DNA of 64,000 nucleotides from Saccharopolyspora rhizosphaerae (GTDB lineage Bacteria; Actinomycetota; Actinomycetes; Mycobacteriales; Pseudonocardiaceae). Made by a program: the position numbers and the translations under genes. Within the stretch, counting starts at the first letter, position 1; every line of letters begins with the position of its first letter. Shown piece after piece: positions 1 through 8,582 of the stretch. Location: positions 1 to 64,000 of the forward strand of contig NZ_RSAA01000014.1 in the NCBI RefSeq assembly GCF_003931915.1, in the 5' to 3' direction. The notes below the pieces were generated by a model, which searched no databases, was not told the origin of the DNA, and worked only from the letters and a program-made list of their open reading frames with translations.

Positions 1-143
1 CCGGGGAAGTTGCTGGTGACGATGTCGCGCAGCACCCCGCGGGGGATCACGGTGTAGGCCTCGGTGACCACGGCACGGTCGGTGAGCAGATCGGTCTGCG
101 GCGGCAACCCACCGGCAGGCGCGAAGTACGACGGCTCGCTCAA
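1..143 (-). CDS. allE: (S)-ureidoglycine aminohydrolase, N-terminal fragment
   Basis: Only the first 47 codons are in the window; the gene runs off the left edge. The visible protein has the N-terminal pattern of bicupin ureidoglycine aminohydrolases: YFAPAGGLPPQTDLLT, then AVVTEAYTVIPRGV and RDIVTSNFP. The family is Mn-dependent and releases ammonia from ureidoglycine in allantoin (purine) breakdown. I chose the TTG at 143 because GGGGAG lies six bases upstream; the in-frame TTG at 149 would be too close to it. It is divergent from the large regulator that starts near 386, with a dyad between them. The assignment rests on recognising the family pattern from a short stretch, so the substrate is known only by analogy. 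Confidence 0.75.
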   Translation of the reverse strand, partial: MSEPSYFAPAGGLPPQTDLLTDRAVVTEAYTVIPRGVLRDIVTSNFP

Positions 144-158
144 CTCCAACTCCCCACG

Positions 159-175
159 TTAAACATTTTGTTGAA
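159..175. promoter_or_regulatory. Dyad operator candidate before the ureidoglycine aminohydrolase gene
   Basis: TTAAACATTTTGTTGAA has the form TTnAACA-N3-TGTTnAA, with seven symmetric pairs. It lies 16 bases before the TTG start, where a promoter would be, in an AT-rich island of otherwise GC-rich DNA. A purine-catabolism repressor could bind here; the protein is not identified. Confidence 0.45.
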
Positions 176-385
176 TCCGCCGTCGAGCTTAAGCACCCGC
201 GAGCGGATGCGGAAGACGTGAGCAGATGCCGCGGCCACCCGGATCGCCACCGCCAGCCCCCGTCCGAGTGAAGTCCGCGACTACCGGACGTCGGCTGATC
301 TTCGAAGTCCCCGCGAACGAGCGACAGCGGCCAGGTGGATCAAGATCCCAGGTCAACGGCCGATTCGCGAGCTAAGCTCGGACGC

Positions 386-2749
386 GTGGTCTCCGCTGCC
401 AACGCCCGCACACGCGAATCCGCGGGCAACCTCCCGGCCGACGTGACGAGCTTCGTCGGCCGTCGTCATGAGATCACCCTCACCAAGCGGCTGTTCTCCG
501 AGTCGCGCGTGGTCACCCTCACCGGCCCCGGCGGCGTGGGCAAGACCCGGCTGGCCATCCGCGTGGCGACCAGCATGCGCCGTTCGTTCCGCGACAAGGC
601 CTGGTTCGTCGAGCTGGAGAACCTCGACGACGGCACGCTCGTGCTCGACAGCGTCATCGAGCAGCTGGGCTTGGGCGGGCCGTCCTCGGCCGCGGGCCTG
701 GAGACGATCGTCGACCAGCTCAAGAACCGCGAGATGCTGCTGGTCCTGGACAACTGCGAGCACGTCATCGAGGACGTCGCGCTGCTGGTCGACGCGCTGA
801 TGCGCTGGTGCCCGGGCGTGCGCGTGCTGGCCACCAGCCGGCAGTCGCTCGGCGTGGCCGGCGAGTCGACCGTCGTGGTGCCACCGATGCAGGTGCCCGA
901 CCCCGACCACCTGCCGCCGCCCGAGGCCTACGAGCAGTTCTCCTCGGTCCGGCTGTTCGTCGACCGCGCCAAGGCCGCCGTGCCGGAGTTCGAGGTCACC
1001 GCCGACAACGCCGAGGCGCTGATGCGGCTGTGCCACCACCTCGACGGGAACCCGCTGGCCATCGAGCTGGCCGCGGTCCGGTTGCGGTCGCTGTCGTTGC
1101 AGCAGTTGGAGGAGCGTCTCGCCGAGCGCTACGACCTGCTCACCGAGGGCCGTCGCGGCGCGCCGCCCCGGCAGCAGACCCTGCGCGCGCTGATCGACTG
1201 GAGCTACGAGCTGCTGGAGGAGCGCGACCGGCGGGCGTGGGCGCGGATGTCGGTGTTCTCCGGCAGCTTCGACCTCACCGCCGCCGAGCACGTCGTCGGC
1301 GAGGGCAAGGGCGTGGACGTGCTCACCGCCGTGCACTCGCTGGTGGACAAGTCGGTGCTGATGCGCGAGGAGGGCGGCGACGAGGTCCGCTACCGCCTGC
1401 CGCACACGCTGCGCGACTACGGCCTGGGCAAGCTCGGCCAGTACGGCGAGACCGCGCTCGTGCGGCACCGGCACTGCGCGTACTTCGCGGACCTCAGCGC
1501 GCGGTTCGCCGCCGAGTGGATCGGCCCCGACCAGGCGTCCTGGGTGAAGCGGCTGCGCCTGGAGCAGGACAACCTGCGCGCCGCGCTGCGGCACGCCGCT
1601 GAAGGCTCCGAGACCGGCGGGGTGGCGCTGCGCCTGGTCACCGACCTCTGGCAGTACTGGGGCATCCGCGGCCTGAACACCGAGGCGCGGCACTGGCTCG
1701 ACGAGGTCCTCGACAACACCTCGCGCGACCTGCCCGAACGCGTCAAGGCGATGCGGGTCAGCGCTTGGTTCGCACTGCTGCAGGGCGATCTGGACAAGGC
1801 GCTGCCGACGCTGGAACGCGCGACCGTGCTGGCCACCCAGCGCGGCGACGAGGTCGAGCGCGCCTACCTGGCGCTGCTGCACGGGCTCGTCGCGTTCTTC
1901 CAGCAGGACCAGGAGCGCGGGGCCGAGCTCGCCGGTGGCGCGCTGGAGAGGTTCCGCAAGCACGGGGAGCTCGCGGGCGAACTGTGGTCGCTGCACGCGT
2001 TGGGCCTGATCAAGGGCGTCGGCGACCCCGACGAGGGGATGCGGCTGCTCGCGGAGTGCGTCCAGCTCTCCACCGAGCACGGCGAGCTGTACTGGCGCTC
2101 CTACGCGCAGTGGGCGATCGCCCAGGTGCAGATGCGGCGGGACCGCGCCGACCGGGCGGAGAACTCGGTCAAGGAGGCGCTGCGGCTGCAGCGCCAGCTC
2201 GACAACCGGCTGGGCATGGCGTTCAGCCTCGACACGCTGGCGTGGATCGCGCACCGGCAGCAGCGCTTCGAGCGCGCCGCGCGGTTGCTGGGCACGTCCT
2301 CGGCGCTGTGGGACGCCGTGCGCTCGGCGCCGGGTTTCTGGGCGCGGATCGCCGGTGACCACGACGAGCACCTGATGCAGATCCGGACCGCGCTGGGACC
2401 GGAGGCGTTCGACGACCAGTACGAGCGCGGCCGGGAGATGTCGCTGACGCACGCGGTGGACTACGCGCTGGAGCTCAAGGGCGGCCCGAGCAAGCGGTCA
2501 ACGACCGCGGAGTCCGACGACAACGTGCACCCGATGCCGCTGACCCGCCGCGAGCGGCAGATCGCCGACCTCGTCGCGCAGGGGCGCACCAACAAGGACA
2601 TCGCCGAGAACCTGGTGATCGCCCAGCGCACGGTCGAGGGGCACGTGCAGAACATCCTGACCAAGCTCGACTTCACCTCCCGCGCGCAGATCGCCGGGTG
2701 GGTCGCCGGACAGCGATCGGGTGACGGGGCTGACACCTCCGCCCTGTAA
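386..2749 (+). CDS. LuxR-family ATPase regulator (NB-ARC/AAA, TPR, HTH)
   Basis: A 787-residue transcription factor of the large ATP-binding LuxR type. Near residue 14 it has LPADVTSFVGR, the usual opening of this family's ATPase module. Walker A GPGGVGKTRLA follows at about residue 47 and Walker B LLVLDNCEHV at about 115. The central part (roughly 380-680) is helical, TPR-like. The C terminus carries a LuxR helix-turn-helix (LTRRERQIADLVAQG, then TVEGHVQNIL). The family couples nucleotide and ligand sensing to promoter binding. The start is uncertain: GTG at 386 puts the ATPase module at the N terminus, while an in-frame GTG at 335 adds 17 residues; neither has a clear ribosome binding site. 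It stands alone, divergent from the purine-catabolism gene, which could be its target, but nothing shows this directly. Confidence 0.88.
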   Translation: MVSAANARTRESAGNLPADVTSFVGRRHEITLTKRLFSESRVVTLTGPGGVGKTRLAIRVATSMRRSFRDKAWFVELENLDDGTLVLDSVIEQLGLGGPSSAAGLETIVDQLKNREMLLVLDNCEHVIEDVALLVDALMRWCPGVRVLATSRQSLGVAGESTVVVPPMQVPDPDHLPPPEAYEQFSSVRLFVDRAKAAVPEFEVTADNAEALMRLCHHLDGNPLAIELAAVRLRSLSLQQLEERLAERYDLLTEGRRGAPPRQQTLRALIDWSYELLEERDRRAWARMSVFSGSFDLTAAEHVVGEGKGVDVLTAVHSLVDKSVLMREEGGDEVRYRLPHTLRDYGLGKLGQYGETALVRHRHCAYFADLSARFAAEWIGPDQASWVKRLRLEQDNLRAALRHAAEGSETGGVALRLVTDLWQYWGIRGLNTEARHWLDEVLDNTSRDLPERVKAMRVSAWFALLQGDLDKALPTLERATVLATQRGDEVERAYLALLHGLVAFFQQDQERGAELAGGALERFRKHGELAGELWSLHALGLIKGVGDPDEGMRLLAECVQLSTEHGELYWRSYAQWAIAQVQMRRDRADRAENSVKEALRLQRQLDNRLGMAFSLDTLAWIAHRQQRFERAARLLGTSSALWDAVRSAPGFWARIAGDHDEHLMQIRTALGPEAFDDQYERGREMSLTHAVDYALELKGGPSKRSTTAESDDNVHPMPLTRRERQIADLVAQGRTNKDIAENLVIAQRTVEGHVQNILTKLDFTSRAQIAGWVAGQRSGDGADTSAL

Positions 2750-2878
2750 CCTCCGTGCTGGCTGTCACTTTCAGTAGCGTTCGACCGCCTTCAAAGCGCC
2801 CGAACGGCGCAATCTAGGTAGTCGACCCCGTAGAAACCACCATGCACGGTTACGCTCCGTTCCGGAGTCTGGTTCCCC

Positions 2879-3721
2879 GTGACCCCCGACGAAACGAAGA
2901 CCCCCGGACAGAGCCAGACCAACCCCGACACCCAGCAGGTCAGCACGACCGGCCGGCACCGTAGGGAGAGGACGGTGCCGTTCGGCGGCCGCCTGCGCGC
3001 GTCCTTCCTCGGCGAGCCCTCCGACCGGGCCCACCGCGTCGCACCGAAGGTGCGCTCGCTGCAGGTCGGTGCCGCGGTTGCCGCGTTCGGCGTGCTCGGC
3101 GTGTTCTCCGCCGCGGCTGGCGGCGACGACGTCTCGACCGAATCCGCTCCGGTGCACCAGGCCGCCGAGGTGGCCCCGATCGCCGGCCCGGCCCCGCAGG
3201 CGCCTGCCCCGGTGGCCGCACCGAAGGTCGCGCCTGCGCCCGCGCCCGTCGTGCAGCCGGCTCCCGCCGCCCAGCCGAAGGCCGAGGAGGCACCCGAAGC
3301 CGCCCTCGAATCCGCTCCCGAAGCGGCTGCCGAGGCGACCCCGGTGAAGGAGAGCAAGCCGAAGGACCAGGTCGAAGCCTGGATCAAGGAGGCGGCCAAG
3401 GAGCTGGAGAAGAACGGGGTCTCCCGTGACCAGATCGACGAGGACGCCATCCGGACGATCATCATGAAGGAGTCCAACGGCAACCCGAAGGCCAAGAACA
3501 ACTGGGACTCCAACGCTTCGGCCGGCACCCCGTCGATCGGTCTGATGCAGACCATCGAGCCGACCTTCAAGTCCTTCGCCCTGCCGGGCCACCAGGACAT
3601 CTACAACCCCGTCGACAACATCATCGCCGCCACCCGCTACGCGATCGACCGCTACGGTTCGGTCTCGGACGTGCCGGGCGTCTCCGGCATGCGTTCCGGC
3701 GGCAGCTACCAGGGCTACTGA
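2879..3721 (+). CDS. Membrane-anchored lytic transglycosylase (SLT domain)
   Basis: 280 residues. An N-terminal basic cytoplasmic stretch is followed by one hydrophobic segment (about residues 62-80, VGAAVAAFGVLGVFSAAAGG), then a long Ala/Pro/Glu linker to about 155. The C-terminal soluble lysozyme-like domain holds the catalytic glutamate in IIMKESNGNP (E198), then SIGLMQTIEPTF and YNPVDNIIAATRYAIDRYG, the standard SLT motifs. It should cleave peptidoglycan glycan strands outside the membrane, with the linker spanning the inner wall. The GTG start is weakly supported; GGAG lies about 12 bases upstream. It is a monocistronic gene with a hairpin just after the stop. Rpf-like proteins are an alternative family, but the ES...GLMQ pattern favours SLT. 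Confidence 0.9.
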   Translation: MTPDETKTPGQSQTNPDTQQVSTTGRHRRERTVPFGGRLRASFLGEPSDRAHRVAPKVRSLQVGAAVAAFGVLGVFSAAAGGDDVSTESAPVHQAAEVAPIAGPAPQAPAPVAAPKVAPAPAPVVQPAPAAQPKAEEAPEAALESAPEAAAEATPVKESKPKDQVEAWIKEAAKELEKNGVSRDQIDEDAIRTIIMKESNGNPKAKNNWDSNASAGTPSIGLMQTIEPTFKSFALPGHQDIYNPVDNIIAATRYAIDRYGSVSDVPGVSGMRSGGSYQGY

Positions 3722-3738
3722 TCGACGCCCCCTCGGCT

Positions 3739-3770
3739 CCCCCGCGGCCACTCCCCCGAGGTCGCGGGGG
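3739..3770. terminator. Hairpin between the transglycosylase gene and the GntR gene
   Basis: CCCCCGCG (3739-3746) pairs with CGCGGGGG (3763-3770) around a 16-base loop. It lies between two converging genes and could end transcripts from both sides. No clear T run is present. Confidence 0.5.
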
Positions 3771-3803
3771 ATTCGTGCGTCCGGGGCGGGCAGCGGGGAC
3801 CGA

Positions 3804-4496
3804 TCAGGAGTCGAGGCCCTCGAGGGTGCCTTCGAGGGCTTCGGCGACGAGCTCGCGCATGGCCCACTCGGCCCGGAACTTGTCGCCCGCGCGGATGCAC
3901 TCGGCGATCTCGCAGTGCAGGCGGACGGCCACCGGGCGCGGGTGCACCGGCATCAGCCCGTGGCCGGCGCGCCAGCGCAGCAGCTCCTCGACGACCTCGT
4001 GGAGCTGGGCGAACAGCTCGTTGCCGGACGCGGTGAGGATCAGGCGGTGGAACTCGACGTCGGCGTCCATGAAGGAGTCCAGATCGCCGGCGCGCGAGGT
4101 GGCCACCATCCGCTCGGAGAGCGCGACGAGCCGGGCGACGTGCTCGTCCTCCGCGCGGTCGGCCGCTGCTGCGGCGGCGACGGGTTCGACGGCGGTGCGC
4201 AGCTCGGCGAGGGTCTTGAGCTCGGCCGAGCGGTCGGCGGCCAGCCGCCAGCGGATCAGCACCGGGTCGAAGCTGTTCCACTCCTCGCGGGGGCGGACCA
4301 CGATGCCGACCCGCTTGCGGCCCACGACGAGGCGGATCGAGGCCAGCGTGCGGACGACCTCGCGGGCAACGCTGCGCGAGATGCCGAAGCGCTCCTCCAG
4401 CTCCTCGATGCGCAGCACGCTGCCGGGCGCGTGGGTGCCTGCGGCGATCTCCTGCCCGAGCACTTCCAGCACCTTGCCGTGCAGCCCGCCACCCAT
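3804..4496 (-). CDS. GntR/FadR-family transcriptional regulator
   Basis: 230 residues. The N-terminal winged helix (about residues 5-70, with LRIEELEERFGISRSVAREVV... as recognition region) is followed by a helical FCD effector domain (FMDADVEFHRLIL, then LFAQLHEVVEELL and HCEIAECIRAGD), typical of FadR-type GntR proteins that bind carboxylates or sugar acids. I chose ATG at 4496 because GAAGGAG lies eight bases upstream; the longer frame to 4577 would run into the promoter region. It is divergent from a GntP permease, with two identical ten-base direct repeats between them. By analogy with gluconate systems it probably represses that permease and itself and is released by the transported acid. 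The ligand is inferred. Confidence 0.88.
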   Translation of the reverse strand: MGGGLHGKVLEVLGQEIAAGTHAPGSVLRIEELEERFGISRSVAREVVRTLASIRLVVGRKRVGIVVRPREEWNSFDPVLIRWRLAADRSAELKTLAELRTAVEPVAAAAAADRAEDEHVARLVALSERMVATSRAGDLDSFMDADVEFHRLILTASGNELFAQLHEVVEELLRWRAGHGLMPVHPRPVAVRLHCEIAECIRAGDKFRAEWAMRELVAEALEGTLEGLDS

Positions 4497-4578
4497 CCCG
4501 CACGCTCCTTCGCCGGTGAAAAACGCGTCAACCAGTGCCCGAGAGTAGGCCCCGGACCGGCGTGATGGGGGTAACAAA

Positions 4579-4619
4579 CATACTTAATCGGTACGGATAC
4601 TCCAAAAGTCATACTTAAT
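4579..4619. promoter_or_regulatory. Direct repeat operator candidate between gntR-like and gntP-like genes
   Basis: CATACTTAAT occurs at 4579-4588 and exactly again at 4610-4619, a spacing of 31 bases, or about three helical turns. The stretch is much more AT-rich than its surroundings and lies between the two divergent starts. A GntR-type dimer pair, or two promoter elements, could account for it. Confidence 0.5.
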
Positions 4620-4664
4620 GCTTAGGCTGTGGCGCGATCCAGCTGCTCAACGAGGAGCCCCTCC

Positions 4665-6053
4665 ATGCTTTCCAGCCTTTCCGCCCCGCTGGCCCAGGCT
4701 TCGTCCTGGACAGCGCACGACACCCGCCTGCTGAGCGCTGCGGTCGCCGGCATCGCGGTGATCGTGCTCCTGATCAGCTGGGCGAAGCTCCACCCCTTCC
4801 TCTCCCTGGCACTCGGTGCGACCACGCTCGGCGTGGTGGCCGGCATGCCTTTCAGCGACCTCGTGGACACGTTCACCAAGGGTCTCGGGGAGACCGTCGG
4901 GGACGTCGGCCTGCTCGTCGCGCTCGGCGCGATGCTCGGCAAGCTGCTCACCGACAGTGGCGGTGCCGACCAGGTGGTCGAAACGGTGATGCGCCGCACC
5001 ACCAGCAAGACCCTGCCGTGGGCGATGGTGTTCATCGCCGCGCTGCTGGGCCTGCCGATGTTCTTCGAGGTCGGTGTCGTGCTCCTGGTCCCGGTCGTGG
5101 TCATGGTGGCCGCCCGGACCGAGCAGCCGATGCTGCGCGTCGGCATCCCCGCGCTGGCCGGACTGTCGATCCTGCACGGTCTCGTCCCGCCGCACCCCGG
5201 CCCGCTGGCCGCCGTCGACTCGCTGCACGTCGACCTCGGTCTGACGCTGGCCCTGGGCATCGTCGTGGCGATCCCGACCGCGGTCGTGGCCGGCCCGGTG
5301 TTCGGCTCCTACATCTCCAAGCGCGTCAAGCTGCTGCCGGTCACGGACCTGCTGGGCACCTCGCCCGACGAGGAGGAGCACCCGCACCGGCCCAGCTTCT
5401 TCGCGGCCGTGGCGATGCTGCTGCTGCCGGTCGTGCTGATGCTGGGCAAGTCGGTCGCCGACCTGACGCTGGCCGAGGACTCGCTCGGCTACACGATCCT
5501 CGACACCATCGGCACGCCGGTCGTGGCGATGATGCTGACCGTGCTGATCGCGATCGTGGTGCTGGGCCGGGGTGCCCGGTTCTCCCGCTCGCGGCTGGCC
5601 GACGTCGTCGGCGGTTCGCTGCCCGCGATCGCCGGCATCATCCTCATCGTCGGCGCCGGCGGCGGTTTCAAGCAGACGCTGGTCGACTCGGGCGTGAACG
5701 AGACCATCACCGACCTGGCGTCCGGCGCGCACCTGTCCCCGCTGGTGCTGGGCTGGCTGATCGCGGTCGGCATCCGCGTGGCGACGGGTTCGGCGACGGT
5801 GGCCACCATCTCGGCCGCGGGCATGGTCGCTCCGCTGGTCGTGGGGCTCCCGCCGGCCCAGGGCGCGCTGGTCGCGCTGGCCATCGGCTCCGGGTCGCTG
5901 TTCCTCTCGCACGTCAACGACGCCGGCTTCTGGCTGGTCAAGGAGTACTTCGGCATGACGGTCGGCCAGACCCTCAAGACCTGGTCGGCCATGGAGACGC
6001 TCCTCTCCGTCGTCTCCTTCGTCGTCATCCTCGCGCTCTCCTCAGTCGTCTGA
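4665..6053 (+). CDS. gntP: GntP-family sugar-acid:proton symporter
   Basis: 462 residues with about a dozen hydrophobic segments across the whole length. Family landmarks include the early KLHPFLSLALGA segment, GLPMFFEVGVVLLVPVV and LHGLVPPHPGPLAA near the middle, and late SHVNDAGFWLVKEYFGM. GntP proteins take up gluconate and related aldonates with protons. I chose ATG 4665 because GAGGAG sits seven bases upstream; the GTG at 4629 lacks a binding site. No gluconate kinase is next to it, so the exact substrate is open. The divergent GntR regulator and the repeats between them suggest substrate induction. A strong hairpin follows the stop. Confidence 0.9.
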   Translation: MLSSLSAPLAQASSWTAHDTRLLSAAVAGIAVIVLLISWAKLHPFLSLALGATTLGVVAGMPFSDLVDTFTKGLGETVGDVGLLVALGAMLGKLLTDSGGADQVVETVMRRTTSKTLPWAMVFIAALLGLPMFFEVGVVLLVPVVVMVAARTEQPMLRVGIPALAGLSILHGLVPPHPGPLAAVDSLHVDLGLTLALGIVVAIPTAVVAGPVFGSYISKRVKLLPVTDLLGTSPDEEEHPHRPSFFAAVAMLLLPVVLMLGKSVADLTLAEDSLGYTILDTIGTPVVAMMLTVLIAIVVLGRGARFSRSRLADVVGGSLPAIAGIILIVGAGGGFKQTLVDSGVNETITDLASGAHLSPLVLGWLIAVGIRVATGSATVATISAAGMVAPLVVGLPPAQGALVALAIGSGSLFLSHVNDAGFWLVKEYFGMTVGQTLKTWSAMETLLSVVSFVVILALSSVV

Positions 6054-6120
6054 TCCCGCCCCGGGGCCGCTGCACCCCCGGCACGGGAGATCAGCGGCTC
6101 GGGGTGGTTCGAGGTGGAGG

Positions 6121-6150
6121 CCCTCGGTGATCGGTCGTCGATCACCGGGG
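6121..6150 (+). terminator. Terminator hairpin after the GntP permease gene
   Basis: CGGTGATCG pairs with CGATCACCG around GTCGT, and the stem extends outward through CCC/GGG with one wobble pair. It lies 68 bases after the stop and is followed by a short T/C-rich stretch. It also matches the GATCACCG palindrome family seen elsewhere in the window. Confidence 0.7.
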
Positions 6151-6220
6151 GCCGCCGCTTTCTCCCGAGGTCTCGCGCTCGGCGTCGTGCGCGCCGGGGT
6201 TCCGCCTCCGGTGGGCGCGG

Positions 6221-6250
6221 TATATTGGCAGGTCGGGCCTTGGCGGCCCG
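6221..6250 (+). promoter_or_regulatory. Promoter -10 and small inverted repeat before the helicase gene
   Basis: TATATT (6221-6226) is an unusually good -10 for this genome. Eight bases on, CGGGCC-TTGGC-GGCCCG forms an inverted repeat (6234-6250) near the expected transcript start. Inverted repeats of roughly this kind (rifamycin-associated elements) precede helR and other rifamycin genes in actinomycetes; this one is shorter and not an exact match. Confidence 0.45.
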
Positions 6251-6284
6251 TTGTCCCGTCCGCACCTGCTTTCGAGGTGGCTCA

Positions 6285-8579
6285 GTGTCCGACGCCCGAG
6301 TTGATCGGGAAGCCGTCCGCGAAGAGGAGATGGCGGCCGAGCAGCGCTATCTGAACGTGCTGTACGGCAAGCTCGACGACCTCCGAACGGAGACCACCCA
6401 GCGGCTCAAGGCCACGCTGCGCGACAGCGGTGGACCGCCGCAGGCGCGCACCGAGCGCGACATCTCCACCCGGATGTACACCGACAAGCTGAACCAGCTC
6501 AGCTCGGTGGAGCACGGCATGTGCTTCGGGCGCCTCGACCTCGACGGCGGTGAGACCTTCCACATCGGCCGGATCGGCCTGTTCGACGAGGACAACGAGT
6601 ACGAGCCGCTGCTGCTGGACTGGCGCGCCCCGGCGGCGCGGCCGTTCTACCTGGCCACCGCCGCCGCGCGCGACGGCGTCCGACGGCGACGGCACCTCAA
6701 GACGAGCTGGCGCAAGGTGCTCGACTACGAGGACGAGATCCTCGACCTCGACGCCGCCGAGCAGGGCAGCGACCTGGGCTTGGCCGGCGAGGCGACGCTG
6801 CTGGCGCGGTTGGACGCCCGCCGCACCGGGCAGATGCAGGACATCGTCTCGACGATCCAGGCCGAGCAGGACCGCATCATCCGCGCCGGCATGAACGGCG
6901 TGCTGGTCGTGCAGGGCGCGCCCGGCACCGGCAAGACCGCCGTCGCGCTGCACCGGGCGGCCTACCTCCTGTACACCTTCCGCGAGCAGCTGTCCAAGCG
7001 CGGTGTGCTGGTCGTGGGGCCGAACCCGACGTTCCTGCACTACATCGGCCAGGTGCTGCCGTCGCTGGGCGAGACCGGCGTGCTGCTGTCCACTGTGGGC
7101 GGACTGTACCCCGGGATCACCGCCACCGGAGCGGAATCCGCGCGCACCGCCGAGATCAAGGGCCGGTTGAGCATGACCGACGTGCTCACCGCCGCCGTCC
7201 GCGACCGGCAGCAGGTGCCGCGCGATCACGTCGAGGTCACCTTCGACCGGGAGTCGTTGCAGCTCAAGCGCAAGGACGCCACGGCGGCGCGCACCCGCGC
7301 CCGCCGCACCCGCCGTCCGCACAACCTGGCCCGCCGGGTGTTCCAGGACGAGATGTTCAAGGCCCTGACGTTGCAGGTCGGCGAGCGGCTGGGCCTGGAC
7401 CTGCTGGACCGGCGCGACCTCGACGAGATCAACGTCGAGCTGCGCGCCGACCCGGAGGTGACCCGCGCGCTCGACGAGCTGTGGCCGGAACTGACCCCGC
7501 AGCACCTGCTCGACGAGCTGCTGAGCTCGCCGGAGCGGTTGGCCACCGCGACCGCCAAGGTCCTCGACGACGCAGAGCGCGACGCATTGCTGCGCCCGGC
7601 CGGAGCGCCGTGGACCCCGGCCGACGTGCCGCTGCTCGACGAGCTGGCGGAACTGCTCGGCGAGGACGACGCGGCCGAACGCGCCGAGCGCGAACGCCAG
7701 GAGCGCGAGGAACTTGCCTACGCGCAAGGTGTTCTGCACATCATGGAGCAGGACGAGGAGATCGCCGACGAGGAGCGGTTGCGGGTCTCCGACGTGCTGG
7801 ACGCGGAACTGCTGGCCGAGCGGTTCCGGACCAGCAGCGACCTGACCGCGGCCGAACGGGCCGCCGAGGACCGGACCTGGACCTTCGGTCACGTCATCGT
7901 CGACGAGGCGCAGGAGCTCTCCGAGATGGCGTGGCGGGTGCTGATGCGCCGCTGCCCGAGCCGGTCGATGACGCTGGTGGGCGACGTGGCGCAGACCGGC
8001 GCGCTGGGCGGTGCGAGCTCCTGGGACGACGTGCTCGACCGGTACGTGCAGGACCGCTGGAAGTTGGCGGAACTGACCGTGAACTACCGAACGCCGTCGG
8101 AGATCATGGACGTCGCCGCCGAGCTGCTGTCCGACATGGACACCGAACTGGAACCGCCCAAGTCGGTGCGTTCCACCGGGAACCTGCCGTGGGCGCAGCA
8201 GATCGCGCGCGAGGACCTGAACACCGAACTCCCCCAGCTGGTCTCGGAGGAGCTCGACGAAGTCGCCGACGGGCGGCTGGCAGTGCTCATGCCCGCGGAC
8301 CTGCTCGCCGAGATCGGGCCCGGCCTGGCGGAGGCACTGCCGGAAGCGGTGGTCGGCACCCGTCCCGACGACCTCGAGTCCCCGGCGGTGCTGCTGACCG
8401 TGGACGAGGCCAAGGGGCTGGAGTTCGACTCCGTGCTGCTGGTCGCACCGGAGGTGGTGGCCGAGTCCTCCGACCGCGGTCTCAACGACCTCTACGTGGC
8501 GTTGACCCGGGCCACCCAGCGCCTGGGCATCGTGCACTGCGGCGATCTGCCACCCGGTCTGGCGCGCTCGTTCGAGTGA
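6285..8579 (+). CDS. HelD/HelR-type UvrD-like ATPase acting on RNA polymerase
   Basis: 764 residues. The first 60-70 residues are charged and coiled-coil prone (EEEMAAEQRYLNVLYGKLDD). Next comes the HelD-specific segment GRIGLFDEDNEYEPLLLDWRA, then Walker A in QGAPGTGKTAVALHRAA (about 209-225), Walker B VIVDEAQELSEMAWR, TLVGDVAQTGALG, LTVNYRTP and a C-terminal LYVALTRATQRLGIVH motif. This order fits actinobacterial class II HelD proteins, which free stalled RNA polymerase; HelR members also displace rifamycins. I chose GTG 6285, with GAGGTGG just upstream; the open frame extends further left but has no family sequence there. A TATATT -10 and an inverted repeat precede it. A plain DNA helicase is less likely given the N-terminal region. 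Confidence 0.85.
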   Translation: MSDARVDREAVREEEMAAEQRYLNVLYGKLDDLRTETTQRLKATLRDSGGPPQARTERDISTRMYTDKLNQLSSVEHGMCFGRLDLDGGETFHIGRIGLFDEDNEYEPLLLDWRAPAARPFYLATAAARDGVRRRRHLKTSWRKVLDYEDEILDLDAAEQGSDLGLAGEATLLARLDARRTGQMQDIVSTIQAEQDRIIRAGMNGVLVVQGAPGTGKTAVALHRAAYLLYTFREQLSKRGVLVVGPNPTFLHYIGQVLPSLGETGVLLSTVGGLYPGITATGAESARTAEIKGRLSMTDVLTAAVRDRQQVPRDHVEVTFDRESLQLKRKDATAARTRARRTRRPHNLARRVFQDEMFKALTLQVGERLGLDLLDRRDLDEINVELRADPEVTRALDELWPELTPQHLLDELLSSPERLATATAKVLDDAERDALLRPAGAPWTPADVPLLDELAELLGEDDAAERAERERQEREELAYAQGVLHIMEQDEEIADEERLRVSDVLDAELLAERFRTSSDLTAAERAAEDRTWTFGHVIVDEAQELSEMAWRVLMRRCPSRSMTLVGDVAQTGALGGASSWDDVLDRYVQDRWKLAELTVNYRTPSEIMDVAAELLSDMDTELEPPKSVRSTGNLPWAQQIAREDLNTELPQLVSEELDEVADGRLAVLMPADLLAEIGPGLAEALPEAVVGTRPDDLESPAVLLTVDEAKGLEFDSVLLVAPEVVAESSDRGLNDLYVALTRATQRLGIVHCGDLPPGLARSFE

Positions 8580-8582
8580 GCC

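Noticed and set aside
353-2452. 699-codon open frame on the minus strand
   Set aside because: It is antisense to the LuxR-type regulator, rich in Gln, Arg, His and Val as expected from a shadow frame in high-GC DNA, and matches no protein family.
6114-6284. 57-codon N-terminal extension of the helicase
   Set aside because: It crosses the terminator hairpin of the GntP gene and the TATATT promoter; GTG 6285 has a binding site and starts the conserved sequence.
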